55,805 nt of DNA, from assembly GCA_003562775.1 (NCBI GenBank), contig PWTU01000501.1, forward strand, positions 1 to 55,805, given 5' to 3'. The position numbers and the translations under genes are program-made. Below are positions 44,431 to 53,667 of this stretch, piece after piece. Every line of letters starts with the position of its first letter. Within the stretch, counting starts at the first letter, position 1. A model generated the notes under the pieces. That model had not been told where the DNA came from. It saw only the letters and a program-made list of their open reading frames with translations, and ran no database searches. This stretch comes from Ignavibacteriales bacterium. GTDB taxonomy: Bacteria > Bacteroidota > Ignavibacteria > T3Sed10-11.

Positions 44431-47121
44431 ATGGATCCCAAATCGCCATTACGTATTCTCATAGTTGAAGATCTACCGAGCGATGTCGAGTTAGCAGAAA
44501 GAGAATTGAATAACGAAGGCATTGAGTATATACTCAAGCACGTAGATACGAAGGAAGACTACCTTAAAGCACTCGATGAGTTTTATCCTGATATCGTAGT
44601 TTCGGATTATTCTATGCCGAATTTTGACGGTATGCAGGCACTGGAGCTTGCCAGAGAGAAAGACTCTTCATTACCTTTTATTATTTTAACCGGATCGATG
44701 AATGAAGAAACTGCTGTTGAATGTATGAAAGCGGGTGCGTGGGATTATGTTGTTAAAGAATTTATAAAGCGCTTACCATTTGCGATTAAAGAGGCAATCG
44801 AGAGAAAAGATACAATGAGTGCGAGGGAAGAAGCTGAACGGGCACTCGTAGAAAGTGAGAATCTCTTCAAGTCGTTATTTAATACAATGCTCAATCCTGC
44901 ACTCATTCTCGATTGGGATGGAACAATAATATTTGCCAATGCAGCGGCTGCAAAAATAGGAGAGTATGACAATTTACACGATATTATCGGGAAAAATGTT
45001 ATCGATTTTACACCGTATGAAGGCACCGAACAAATTTTAAGCGATCTAAAACGGGTGCAAGAAGAGGGAGGGGGATTCCTGCGGGATTATAAAATTATTG
45101 TACCCTCCGGTAAAGAACGATGGGTACAAGCGTTGGGAACAAGAATTATTTTTAAAGGTAAAGATGCGGATTTAGTTACATTGGCGGATATTACCGAACG
45201 TAAAAATGCGGAACTGGCACTGGAAAAACGTACCCACGAACTTGCTGAAAGAATAAAGGAACTTCATTGTGTCTATTCCATAGCAAAATTAATCGAAGAA
45301 CGCGGAAAGGCGCCGGAGATCATAGTGCGGGAAGCGGTCGATTTAATAGTACAGGCAATGCAGTATCCGGAACTATCGTGCGTACGTATTACAGTAGGAA
45401 ACCAAATATATACAACCGACAGATTTATAGCAACCGAACGAAAAATGATATCGGATATAATTATAGATGATAATGAGAAAATTGGAAGTGTGGAAGTTTT
45501 CTATATCGGTAACGAATCGGTTTTTCTGAAGGAAGAACACCTCTTACTTGAGAACATTGCCCATCACTTTGGAAATTATTTCAAACGTATGAAGGCGGAG
45601 GAGGAAAGAGAAAAACTTCACATTCTTCTCAAAGAAACACAGGAGATATCGAGGATCGGAGGATGGGAGTATGACATAATAACCGACACGATCGCTTGGA
45701 CTGATGAGGTATATAAAATTTACGGTGTAGATTTCTCATCTGATCCGAACGAATATTCAAGAAGTATGGAATTTTATGCACCTGACAGCGCTCCTGTGAT
45801 AGAAGAAGCATTTCGACGGGCGGTGGAAGATCGGGAGCCGTTCGATCTGGAACTGGAGTTTATCAACGCAAATGGAAAACATCTCTGGGTAAGAACTATC
45901 GGAAAACCTGTAATTGAAGACGGCAAACCGGTGCGGGTGGTCGGTAATATTATGGACATTACCGAACGAAAAAACCTCGAGCAACAAATTCTTCGCTCTC
46001 AAAAACTTGAAAGTATCGGTCAGCTTGCAGGCGGCGTCGCACACGATCTCAATAATGTACTTGGAGCTATATTGGGCCATGCCGATCTTGGAAGAAGCGA
46101 AGCCACATCCGATGACCCCGTGTATGATCGATTATCAAAGATATTGGATCTGACCGAGCGTGGTGCACGGATTACACAGCAGCTTCTCGCATTCTCACGA
46201 CAGCAGCCAGTCGAAACAAAGAAAATAGATCTCAACAGATCATTACCCGATTTGATTAAACTTTTAAGCAAAATATTAGGCGAACATATTACCATTGCCT
46301 TTAACCCGGGGGCCGGGCTTTCTACGGTTAATGTCGATCCCGGACAAATCGATCAGGTGATTATGAATCTTTGCATCAATGCGCGGGATGCTATGCCCGA
46401 TGGAGGGGAACTGGTAATCAACACCCGTAATGTGACCATAGATAAATTAGAAGCCGAGCATTTTGTCAATACAGAACCGGGAAATTATGTATTAATCTCA
46501 GTACAGGATAACGGTACAGGCATTAAACCGGAGCACATCGACCGTATTTTTGATCCGTTTTTTACAACAAAAGAAATTGGAAAAGGCACCGGACTGGGAT
46601 TATCGGTTGCACATGGAATAATCGGAAAACATAAAGGATTCATAGATGTTCAGAGTGAGATCAATAAAGGGACGACCTTTAATATTTATTTGCCGGGAGT
46701 GGAAGAAGAACCGGACGAATTAGTTCCGCCCGGTAGAAGAAAAATCCAAAGAGGTGCCGGCACCATATTGATCGTGGAAGATGATAAAAGTCTCAGAAGT
46801 ATGATAAAAGCAATTCTGGATCATAATGGATATACCACTATAGTTGCGGAAAATGGAGAGGATGGGTTTGATCAGTTTATGAGGAATAGAGAAAAAATCG
46901 ATCTGGTTGTGTCCGATGTGGTAATGCCGAAAGCATCGGGGAAAGAACTCTATGAGCGGCTTTGTGCGATAAAACCGGATATAAGATTTTTGTTCATAAG
47001 CGGGTATACAGCAGATATCATAGGTCAGCATCTTATGACGAACGAAGATATTGATTTTATTCCGAAGCCGTTTAGTCCGTACAAGTTTACTGAAAAGATT
47101 GCCGAAATACTAAATCGATAG
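44431..47121 (+). CDS. Hybrid sensor histidine kinase with N- and C-terminal receiver domains
   Basis: 896 residues, soluble, no membrane helix. Order: receiver (about 8-125, Asp59 in VVSDYSMPNFDG), PAS (about 145-265), a GAF-like region (about 275-390), PAS/PAC (about 400-515, ending MDITERKNLEQQ), HisKA with His538 in GGVAHDLNNVLGAILGH, HATPase (N-box LCINARDAMPDGG, GTGLGLSVAHGI), and a C-terminal receiver (about 775-895, Asp829 in VVSDVVMPKASG). It is probably a cytoplasmic phosphorelay kinase taking input from another kinase through its first receiver. It is followed by the PorX-like regulator, a possible target. Confidence 0.92.
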   Translation: MDPKSPLRILIVEDLPSDVELAERELNNEGIEYILKHVDTKEDYLKALDEFYPDIVVSDYSMPNFDGMQALELAREKDSSLPFIILTGSMNEETAVECMKAGAWDYVVKEFIKRLPFAIKEAIERKDTMSAREEAERALVESENLFKSLFNTMLNPALILDWDGTIIFANAAAAKIGEYDNLHDIIGKNVIDFTPYEGTEQILSDLKRVQEEGGGFLRDYKIIVPSGKERWVQALGTRIIFKGKDADLVTLADITERKNAELALEKRTHELAERIKELHCVYSIAKLIEERGKAPEIIVREAVDLIVQAMQYPELSCVRITVGNQIYTTDRFIATERKMISDIIIDDNEKIGSVEVFYIGNESVFLKEEHLLLENIAHHFGNYFKRMKAEEEREKLHILLKETQEISRIGGWEYDIITDTIAWTDEVYKIYGVDFSSDPNEYSRSMEFYAPDSAPVIEEAFRRAVEDREPFDLELEFINANGKHLWVRTIGKPVIEDGKPVRVVGNIMDITERKNLEQQILRSQKLESIGQLAGGVAHDLNNVLGAILGHADLGRSEATSDDPVYDRLSKILDLTERGARITQQLLAFSRQQPVETKKIDLNRSLPDLIKLLSKILGEHITIAFNPGAGLSTVNVDPGQIDQVIMNLCINARDAMPDGGELVINTRNVTIDKLEAEHFVNTEPGNYVLISVQDNGTGIKPEHIDRIFDPFFTTKEIGKGTGLGLSVAHGIIGKHKGFIDVQSEINKGTTFNIYLPGVEEEPDELVPPGRRKIQRGAGTILIVEDDKSLRSMIKAILDHNGYTTIVAENGEDGFDQFMRNREKIDLVVSDVVMPKASGKELYERLCAIKPDIRFLFISGYTADIIGQHLMTNEDIDFIPKPFSPYKFTEKIAEILNR

Positions 47122-47187
47122 ACGTTTTTTTCATCCACAAAAATAATACTCATAAGAACCTTTCTACATCGTTCCACCCCCGTCCGT

Positions 47188-47216
47188 TTGACTCTGGTTT
47201 CGTTATTATGTAAATT
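47188..47216 (+). promoter_or_regulatory. Promoter of the PorX-like gene
   Basis: TTGACT (47188-47193), 17 bases, TAAATT (47211-47216). The expected start near 47223 is two bases from the ATG at 47225 and no ribosome site exists, so the mRNA may be leaderless. Confidence 0.5.
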
Positions 47217-47224
47217 TTATAGAT

Positions 47225-48787
47225 ATGCACAACGGGAAAAAATTACTCTGGGTTGACGACGAGATCGATTTGCTGAAACCACACATCCGGTTTCTGACCG
47301 ATAAGGGATATAACGTCGATACCGCGACAAACGGTGAGGATGCCATCTCCATGGTTAGGGAACGGAATTACGATCTTGTATTTATCGATGAGATGATGCC
47401 CGGTATGGGGGGGCTAAAAACGCTTTCTGAAATAAAAGAGATTCAACCCGCATTGCCGATAATCATGGTTACCAAAAATGAGGCCGAATCCCTAATGGAA
47501 GAAGCTATCGGCGCTCAAATAAACGATTATCTGATAAAACCAGTCAGCCCGAGTCAGGTCTTGTTGAGTTGTAAAAAATTTCTCGAAGGCAAACGGATCG
47601 AGCAGGAGCACGTGTCGCGAGATTATGTGCAGGAGTTCGGCGCAATCGCAAGCTCGCTTATGAGTCGAATGAGCACAGACGACTGGATTTCCCTCTATCA
47701 AAAAATAGTCGGATGGGACCTCGAGTTGGATCGGCACCGGGAGACCGGTCTTCAGGATATGTTGTCGGAACAGAAACGCGATACAAATAACGCATTCGGA
47801 AAGTATATTGAAGACAATTATCAGGATTGGATTCACAACGGTAAGGAAAAACCGGTGCTCTCAACAGAGGTTATAAGGGAGTTTGTACTGCCGGAGATTG
47901 ACGACAAAAAATCCGTATTCTTTTTCGTGATCGATTGCCTGCGATATGATCAGTGGCTCTTGATGGAAAAACTGCTCACACCGGACTATACAGTTTCGAG
48001 AAAATGGTATTACGGGATACTGCCGACCGCTACTCCGTATTCGCGGAATGCTATTTTCAGCGGTTTACATCCCTCAGAGATTGAAAAACAATATCCTGAA
48101 ATCTGGTCGAAGGGACAGGATGATGATAACAGCAGAAACCGCTTCGAGAAGGAATTGCTCGATGTGCAGTTGAAGCGATTGGGTGTTGGATTAAAGCCGG
48201 AGCCGAAATATATTAAGATTCTCGATCCGGAATTTGGCCGTGCAACCGAGCAGAATATTTCGTCGCTTTCTTCTGCCCGCCTCGTTTCGGTAGTTGTTAA
48301 CTTTATTGATATGCTTGCACATAGCAGGTCCGATTCGGATATTTTACGTGAAATTGCGCCGAACGAGCCGGCCTACCGTACACTTACACAATCCTGGTTT
48401 CAACACTCGTGGTTGTTGCGAATGTTTCAAACGATTGCAAAACAACGAGATGTCACCGTCATTGTTACAACCGATCACGGCAGTATTTTAAGTTCCCGGG
48501 GCGCAAAAGTTCTGGGCGACCGGGAAGCATCGACAAGTTTACGATATAAATACGGACGGAATTTGAAAGTCGAAGATAAATATGCATGGTTTATTAAAAA
48601 TCCGGCTGATTTGAAACTCCCGAATCGCGGCATTACTGCAAACTATATCATAGCCAAGGAAGATTTTTATTTCGTATATCCGACAGAATATCATAAATAT
48701 TTGAATCAGTATAAAAACACTTTCCAGCACGGCGGTATGTCGATGGAGGAAATGATATTACCTGTAGTAATTTTAAAACCGAGATAA
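47225..48787 (+). CDS. porX: PorX-like response regulator with PglZ domain
   Basis: 520 residues. Receiver domain (1-120) with Asp55 in LVFIDEMMPGMGG and Lys105. A helical linker follows, then a PglZ/alkaline-phosphatase-superfamily domain (about 225-518): VFFFVIDCLRYDQW (metal Asp237), YYGILPTATPYSRNAIFSG (candidate nucleophile Thr268 or Thr270), VNFIDMLAHSRSD and VIVTTDHGSILSSRG. This is the architecture of PorX, which in Bacteroidetes controls the type IX secretion system and hydrolyses cyclic oligonucleotides. No T9SS structural genes are in the window, so the regulated process is unknown. It follows a hybrid kinase; tsaE is 4 bp downstream. Confidence 0.85.
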   Translation: MHNGKKLLWVDDEIDLLKPHIRFLTDKGYNVDTATNGEDAISMVRERNYDLVFIDEMMPGMGGLKTLSEIKEIQPALPIIMVTKNEAESLMEEAIGAQINDYLIKPVSPSQVLLSCKKFLEGKRIEQEHVSRDYVQEFGAIASSLMSRMSTDDWISLYQKIVGWDLELDRHRETGLQDMLSEQKRDTNNAFGKYIEDNYQDWIHNGKEKPVLSTEVIREFVLPEIDDKKSVFFFVIDCLRYDQWLLMEKLLTPDYTVSRKWYYGILPTATPYSRNAIFSGLHPSEIEKQYPEIWSKGQDDDNSRNRFEKELLDVQLKRLGVGLKPEPKYIKILDPEFGRATEQNISSLSSARLVSVVVNFIDMLAHSRSDSDILREIAPNEPAYRTLTQSWFQHSWLLRMFQTIAKQRDVTVIVTTDHGSILSSRGAKVLGDREASTSLRYKYGRNLKVEDKYAWFIKNPADLKLPNRGITANYIIAKEDFYFVYPTEYHKYLNQYKNTFQHGGMSMEEMILPVVILKPR

Positions 48788-48791
48788 GGTA

Positions 48792-49283
48792 ATGCCGGCT
48801 ATAGAATTAAATATTCCATGCGTTGTTGTATCAGGATCGGAAAAAGAGACGCGACTCATTGGTAAACAATTAGCCCAAAAATTGACAGCGGGAGATATAG
48901 TTGCATTATTTGGAGATCTCGGAAGCGGAAAAACGCGATTTGTACAGGGAATCTGTAGCGGTCTTGGGGTTGATGAACCGGTTCTCAGCCCGACATTTAC
49001 AATTATTAATCACTATGCCGGAGAGAACGGTGTTCAAAAAACGATTCCGGTTTATCACATCGATTGTTACCGGTTGAAGGAAACGGGAGAATTAATCGAT
49101 ATTGGCGTGGATGAGATTTTGTCATCCGATGGAATTAGCATGATAGAATGGCCAGAATTGGCGTTGCCGCTGATCAGGGGAAATTATTGGAAGGTTATTA
49201 TCGATGCCGGTGATAATCAAGAGCAAAGAATTATTCATCTAAGTCGGGCATATACGGATGGGAATGACGGTACTGGGAATTGA
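48792..49283 (+). CDS. tsaE: tRNA t6A biosynthesis ATPase TsaE
   Basis: 163 residues. Walker A GDLGSGKT at 41-48, then SPTFTIINHY, YHIDCYRL and SMIEWPE, all standard for TsaE (YjeE). It powers the TsaB-TsaC-TsaD system that adds threonylcarbamoyl to A37 of tRNAs reading ANN codons. The 3' end overlaps tsaB by 26 bp. It begins 4 bp after the porX-like gene, so the housekeeping run tsaE-tsaB-accD-panC may share that promoter. Confidence 0.95.
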   Translation: MPAIELNIPCVVVSGSEKETRLIGKQLAQKLTAGDIVALFGDLGSGKTRFVQGICSGLGVDEPVLSPTFTIINHYAGENGVQKTIPVYHIDCYRLKETGELIDIGVDEILSSDGISMIEWPELALPLIRGNYWKVIIDAGDNQEQRIIHLSRAYTDGNDGTGN

Positions 49284-49968
49284 TACCGCAACCCGGGTTT
49301 GTTCGGCAGCCATTGTCAGGGACGGAGAAATAATAGCCGAGCGATCGGAAACTGCCCCGCAGAGTCATGCCGAACTGTTGCTGCCGTTTATCGGGGAAGT
49401 TATGTCCCAGGCGAAGATGCAGCCCGCCGATTTAAACGCGGTTGCAGTGTCTATAGGCCCGGGATCGTTTACCGGATTGCGAATCGGTCTCAGTGTCGCC
49501 AAAGGCATTTCTGTCGGTGTGGAAATACCAATCATTCCTGTACCGGCCCCTGATGCAGCAGCATATCACGTTTTCAGCTCGGATACCGATTGTGAAGATG
49601 TTGTTATCGTTCTCCCGGCTCGGAGAGATGAATATTATTTCGGTCGCTACCGGCGGAGTGAAAATATACCCGGGCTTATCTCCGGCATTAATGTATATAC
49701 AACAAAAACACTGGTTGAGGTCCTTAATGAAAAAGTTCCCGATATCATAGCCGGTGAGGGAATCGAACGGTTATTAGGCGAGCTTGACAATTCCTCACCT
49801 GAAACCGGGGGATTGATAGCGAAAATTAGAAATTCATATGATAACACATTACATGTTGTAACTGCCGCGACGACCGGTTTGATGAGTCGATATTACGATT
49901 CGGCGGATGTAGCTACACTACAGCCGCTCTATGTGAAGGATTTTGAAAGCGGCTCGATAAAAAAATGA
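49258..49968 (+). CDS. tsaB: tRNA t6A biosynthesis protein TsaB
   Basis: 236 residues. ASKHA-fold signature [17 protein letters not shown], followed by [10 protein letters not shown] and [22 protein letters not shown], typical of TsaB (YeaZ), the partner of TsaD. ATG codons at 49258 and 49264 are both possible; the second gives the more usual N-terminus. It overlaps tsaE, and accD follows after 10 bp. tsaD itself is not in the window. Confidence 0.94.
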   Translation: MGMTVLGIDTATRVCSAAIVRDGEIIAERSETAPQSHAELLLPFIGEVMSQAKMQPADLNAVAVSIGPGSFTGLRIGLSVAKGISVGVEIPIIPVPAPDAAAYHVFSSDTDCEDVVIVLPARRDEYYFGRYRRSENIPGLISGINVYTTKTLVEVLNEKVPDIIAGEGIERLLGELDNSSPETGGLIAKIRNSYDNTLHVVTAATTGLMSRYYDSADVATLQPLYVKDFESGSIKK

Positions 49969-49978
49969 GGAGCACACT

Positions 49979-50821
49979 ATGGCGTGGTTCAGACGATCAA
50001 AAGAGAACATCGAAACAAGCGGAGTTAAAAAAGATATTCCAGGTGGATTATGGAGTAAGTGTGATAAGTGCGGAGAAATTATCCATCACAAACAATTGGT
50101 GTCGAATTATTATACGTGCATAAAATGCGATTATCATTTTCGAATCGGCAGCGAAGAATACATTCCGATATTGATTGATAAAGGATCCTTCCGCGAGACC
50201 GACGGCAAGATGAAGTCGGGGGATCCCTTGAAGTTCGTCGATTCAAAAAAATATACCGATCGTGTGAACGAAGCGATCAAAAAAACCGGTTTGAACGATG
50301 CTGTGCGAACCGGTTTCGGTAAAATTGACGGGAGGGATGTAGTTGTCGCGTGTATGGATTTTAAATTTATCGGCGGCAGTATGGGAACCGTTGTCGGTGA
50401 AAAAATCGCGCGATCGATTGAACGGGCGTTAAAAAATAAACGACCGTTGATTATCGTTTCATCAAGCGGCGGCGCCCGGATGATGGAGGGAGCTCTCTCG
50501 CTTATGCAGCTCGCAAAAACGAGCGCGCGGCTTGCACAACTGGATAAAGCAGGGGGCCCATATATTTCGATTCTCACCGATCCCACGACGGGTGGAGTGA
50601 CGGCAAGCTATGCAATGCTTGGCGATGTGAATATTGCCGAACCCGGAGCACTTATAGGATTTGCCGGGCCTCGTGTTATCAAGCAAACGATCGGTAAAGA
50701 TTTGCCGGAAGGATTCCAACGTTCGGAATTTTTGCTTGAACATGGATTTATCGATCTGATCGTCCATCGTAAGGAGATGAAGCAATCGGTATCGAAGTTA
50801 TTAAACCATCTGTGCGATTGA
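49979..50821 (+). CDS. accD: Acetyl-CoA carboxylase carboxyltransferase subunit beta
   Basis: 280 residues. N-terminal zinc ribbon with Cys28, Cys31, Cys47 and Cys50, followed by the crotonase-like carboxyltransferase core: [58 protein letters not shown] and [13 protein letters not shown]. With AccA it transfers carboxyl from biotin to acetyl-CoA to make malonyl-CoA. GAGGAG precedes the ATG. accA is not in the window. Confidence 0.97.
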   Translation: MAWFRRSKENIETSGVKKDIPGGLWSKCDKCGEIIHHKQLVSNYYTCIKCDYHFRIGSEEYIPILIDKGSFRETDGKMKSGDPLKFVDSKKYTDRVNEAIKKTGLNDAVRTGFGKIDGRDVVVACMDFKFIGGSMGTVVGEKIARSIERALKNKRPLIIVSSSGGARMMEGALSLMQLAKTSARLAQLDKAGGPYISILTDPTTGGVTASYAMLGDVNIAEPGALIGFAGPRVIKQTIGKDLPEGFQRSEFLLEHGFIDLIVHRKEMKQSVSKLLNHLCD

Positions 50822-50827
50822 CGGTTT

Positions 50828-51673
50828 ATGATCGAGATTGCAAATCCCGAGGAAATGCAGGAGACGATTATCGGATTGAAGAAATCGGGGAAACGTATCG
50901 GCGTTGTACCGACAATGGGATACCTGCACGAAGGACATAGGGCGTTGATCCGTGATGCGCGTAAAGAGAATGAACTTGTTGTTCTAACAATTTTTGTAAA
51001 CCCTGCTCAGTTCGGTCAAGGCGAAGATTTTGATCGCTATCCCCGTGATATAGAACGAGATCGGCAAGCAGCAATCGATGAACAAGTCGATTATATTTTT
51101 CACCCGTCGATTGGTGATATGTATCCCGAAGGGTATGCAACGTACGTCGATGTTGAAAATATAACCGAGACACTCGAAGGGGAGTGGCGTCCGGGGCACT
51201 TCAGAGGTGTGACTACTATTGTTTTGAAATTGTTTCAGATCACGCAGCCCGACAATGCTTACTTCGGCCAGAAGGATGCACAACAACTGATGGTGATTAA
51301 AAAAATGGTTAGCGATTTACACATTCCGGTAAAGATCAAACGGGTGCCGACGGTGAGGGAAAAGGACGGTTTGGCATTGAGTTCCCGGAATGTTTATCTG
51401 TCTCCCGGAGAACGGCAACAAGCCGCGGTCTTATATCGCGCATTACAGCGAGCCGAAGTAGATATCCGCCGGGGTGAACGCTCACGGGATATTATTGTTG
51501 GTATGATCAGGGATATGATAAAGGCGGTCGGCAATATTTCGATAGATTATGTTGAAATTGTCGACCCGGTCACATTCCGTAAGGTTCAATTTCTGGAAAA
51601 CAACCGCGAGCATTGCATTGCGCTTGCGGTTAGAATTGGTAAAGTACGTTTAATTGATAATATATTTGTATGA
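50828..51673 (+). CDS. panC: Pantothenate synthetase
   Basis: 281 residues. ATP-dependent ligation of pantoate and beta-alanine. TMGYLHEGHRAL (29-40) is the nucleotide motif, followed by VNPAQFGQGEDFDRYPR, GHFRGVTTIVLKLFQI, NAYFGQKDAQQL and LSSRNVYLSPGER. It starts 6 bp after accD. Its co-substrate beta-alanine is made by PanD, encoded 190 bp downstream beyond an inverted-repeat element. Confidence 0.97.
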   Translation: MIEIANPEEMQETIIGLKKSGKRIGVVPTMGYLHEGHRALIRDARKENELVVLTIFVNPAQFGQGEDFDRYPRDIERDRQAAIDEQVDYIFHPSIGDMYPEGYATYVDVENITETLEGEWRPGHFRGVTTIVLKLFQITQPDNAYFGQKDAQQLMVIKKMVSDLHIPVKIKRVPTVREKDGLALSSRNVYLSPGERQQAAVLYRALQRAEVDIRRGERSRDIIVGMIRDMIKAVGNISIDYVEIVDPVTFRKVQFLENNREHCIALAVRIGKVRLIDNIFV

Positions 51674-51707
51674 AGAACATAACTTCGTAAATTGATTAAG
51701 AGAATTA

Positions 51708-51810
51708 TGCCACCAAAACACTAAAAACACTAAATTCCACAAAAGTTTAAATCAACTGTTTTAATTAAAATATTATTTGGTGAAATTTGGTGGTTTGGTG
51801 TTTTGGTGGC
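51708..51810. repeat. Inverted-repeat element between panC and panD
   Basis: The left arm starts GCCACCAAAACAC (51709); the right arm ends in its exact complement GTGTTTTGGTGGC (51810). Similarity continues inward for about 30 bp with one gap, made of 8-9-bp CACYAAAA-type repeats. The 35-bp centre is AT-rich. No ORF is enclosed. It separates panC from panD, which otherwise would be adjacent. Confidence 0.6.
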
Positions 51811-51860
51811 GAAAAAAAATCAAATTCCAATACAATATAATAAATCAGGGAGGTTTTTAC

Positions 51861-52244
51861 GTGTTACGTATGTATTGTAAGTCGAAACTTCATCACGCAC
51901 GGGTGACGCAGGCGGATTTGCATTATGAGGGAAGTCTGACGGTAGATGAAGAGTTGCTCGAAGCTGCGGATATTGCTCCGTACGAGAAGGTGCATGTTGT
52001 AAATATCAATAACGGCGCCCGGTTTGAAACATATACTATCATCGGCAAGCGGGGATCGCGTGTGGTTTGTCTGAACGGACCGGCAGCGCGGCTCGGCCAG
52101 GTGGGCGATCAGATCATCATTATAACGTATGCAATGCTGGATGAAAAAGAAGTGAGCGATCACAAACCGCGCGTTGTTATTCTCGATGAACACAATAACA
52201 TTAAAGATATAGTAATGGGACAAAGTATGGAGGTACCCGGCTGA
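51861..52244 (+). CDS. panD: Aspartate 1-decarboxylase
   Basis: 127 residues starting at GTG 51861, set by GGGAGG seven bases upstream. An in-frame GTG at 51777 would prefix a non-homologous tail encoded by the inverted repeat. PanD is a pyruvoyl enzyme that self-cleaves at Gly24-Ser25, seen here in HYEGSLTVD at exactly that position; Lys9 in CKSKLHHARV and the Tyr58-region NINNGARFETY match. It makes beta-alanine for PanC. The stop overlaps the next start by one base. Confidence 0.96.
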   Translation: MLRMYCKSKLHHARVTQADLHYEGSLTVDEELLEAADIAPYEKVHVVNINNGARFETYTIIGKRGSRVVCLNGPAARLGQVGDQIIIITYAMLDEKEVSDHKPRVVILDEHNNIKDIVMGQSMEVPG

Positions 52245-53005
52245 TGAAACAACATACGAACAATTTTGCTGCGATTATCATGGCTGCCGGACAGGGAAAA
52301 CGAATGAAAAATCCGGATATAGCCAAAGTATTGTATGAAGTAGGAAACAAACCGATGATCGGTCATGTCGTTGATCTTGCAAATTCAACACAAGCGTCGC
52401 CGGTCGTCGTTGTTATCGGTCACAAACGTGAATCGGTGCGCGCATATCTAAATATATTAGATGGTGATATTGTGACATGTGTTCAGGAACCGCAGCGCGG
52501 AACAGGACACGCGGTAATGCAGGCGGAGGAATCCCTCGGAGGGTATGACGGAGATGTAATCGTTCTGTCGGGGGACGTTCCACTGCTTCGAAAATCAACT
52601 GTTGAGAATTTATTGGACGTTCATCGTATTACCCGCGCATCGGTTACCGTGTTGACGGCGGAGATGCCCGATCCGACCGGATACGGGCGTGTGGTCAGAC
52701 GGGACGATGGATCGGTTGAGAAAATAGTTGAACACCGTGATGCCAGCGAGCAAGAGCGCCGGGTCTGCGAAATTAATTCAGGTATATACGTTTTTAATGC
52801 AAAAGATTTGTTTGATGCCTTGCGCAAGGTAAAACCGGATAATTCACAGGCGGAATACTATTTGACCGATGTGTTCGCAATCTTCAGGCGGGAAGGAAAG
52901 CGCATTTCCGCTGTGACGGCAGACGATCCGGAAGAGATAAACGGGGTTAACACGGTCGATCAGCTTCAACTGGTGAATGAACGCTATTTGAAGCGAACCT
53001 ATTGA
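52244..53005 (+). CDS. GlmU-type uridylyltransferase, N-terminal domain only
   Basis: 253 residues. Nucleotidyltransferase fold of GlmU: IIMAAGQGKRMKNPDIAKVL (11-30), QEPQRGTGHAVMQAE, VLSGDVPLL, TGYGRVVRRDDGSVEKIVEHRDAS and EINSGIYVF. It stops at the domain boundary, after the NGVNTVDQLQLVNERYL helix, so the left-handed beta-helix acetyltransferase of bifunctional GlmU (about 450 residues) is absent. It should make UDP-GlcNAc from GlcNAc-1-P, with acetylation done elsewhere. It is coupled to panD by a one-base overlap. Confidence 0.88.
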   Translation: MKQHTNNFAAIIMAAGQGKRMKNPDIAKVLYEVGNKPMIGHVVDLANSTQASPVVVVIGHKRESVRAYLNILDGDIVTCVQEPQRGTGHAVMQAEESLGGYDGDVIVLSGDVPLLRKSTVENLLDVHRITRASVTVLTAEMPDPTGYGRVVRRDDGSVEKIVEHRDASEQERRVCEINSGIYVFNAKDLFDALRKVKPDNSQAEYYLTDVFAIFRREGKRISAVTADDPEEINGVNTVDQLQLVNERYLKRTY

Positions 53006-53030
53006 CTTTTCGCTCTGTTATTACTAATAT
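53002..53030 (+). promoter_or_regulatory. Promoter of the secreted Met/Gly/Ser-rich protein
   Basis: TTGACT (53002-53007) overlaps the stop codon of the previous gene; 17 bases later comes TAATAT (53025-53030). The gene starts at 53081. Confidence 0.65.
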
Positions 53031-53080
53031 ATGGATATAATGTAATTTTCACGTATGTGCCATAAAGCAGTGAGGATACT

Positions 53081-53575
53081 ATGAAGAGATTTTCGATAAC
53101 AGCCGGAATTTTAATCCTGTTCTTTACAATTGTGACGGCGCAGGCAGATGCACAATTCCGCGGACAGGAGTCGGGCGCACCGCGTGTTGCCGGGTCTATG
53201 GTACAAGGCGGCGAGGGATCCTCGATCTTCAGCTTTTTTAATGCTGAAAATTTCAGGATGAATCACTCGTACTCTATGTCGTTTATGACAATGGGGGGAA
53301 GTAGCATGTCGCTCGGAATGTATACAAGCAGTATGTTCTATCAAATCTCCGATCCGCTTGATGTTCGGCTTGATGTAAGCATGGCGCACTCGCCGCATAA
53401 TTCGTTCAATAATAATATGAGCGATTTCTCGGGAGTGTTTATTTCAAGGGCTGAAGTAAATTATCAACCGTCTGAGAATTTCAGAGTACAGTTTCAATAC
53501 CGGCAGGTTCCGTACGGCACATACGGTTACGGATCGCCGTTATATAATCCCTGGCATTATCGATACGGGTATTGA
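53081..53575 (+). CDS. Small secreted protein rich in Met, Gly and Ser
   Basis: 164 residues, unrecognised family. Signal peptide (about 1-24, ITAGILILFFTIVTAQADAQ). The middle is rich in Met, Ser and Gly (HSYSMSFMTMGGSSMSLGMY), then RAEVNYQPSENFRVQFQYRQ looks like barrel strands, and the tail is Tyr/Pro/Gly-rich. It could be a small barrel-like or surface protein. It has its own promoter and a strong terminator, so it is a monocistronic, probably well-expressed gene. GAGGATACT precedes the ATG. Confidence 0.75.
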   Translation: MKRFSITAGILILFFTIVTAQADAQFRGQESGAPRVAGSMVQGGEGSSIFSFFNAENFRMNHSYSMSFMTMGGSSMSLGMYTSSMFYQISDPLDVRLDVSMAHSPHNSFNNNMSDFSGVFISRAEVNYQPSENFRVQFQYRQVPYGTYGYGSPLYNPWHYRYGY

Positions 53576-53610
53576 TGGTTTGTGACAGACATTAAAAAAT
53601 TTTAATGAAG

Positions 53611-53650
53611 ACCGGATAGGTATCGCAGTGCGCGATCGTATCCGGTTTTT
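53611..53650 (+). terminator. Rho-independent terminator
   Basis: ACCGGATA (53611-53618) pairs with TATCCGGT (53639-53646), with an inner ATCGC/GCGAT stem, then a run of T. It ends the transcript of the small secreted protein gene. Confidence 0.88.
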
Positions 53651-53667
53651 TATTTTATATATCAATC

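Noticed and set aside
51777-51860. N-terminal extension of PanD
   Set aside because: It is encoded by the right arm of an inverted repeat. The GTG at 51861 has the ribosome site and puts the Gly-Ser cleavage site at the canonical position 24-25.
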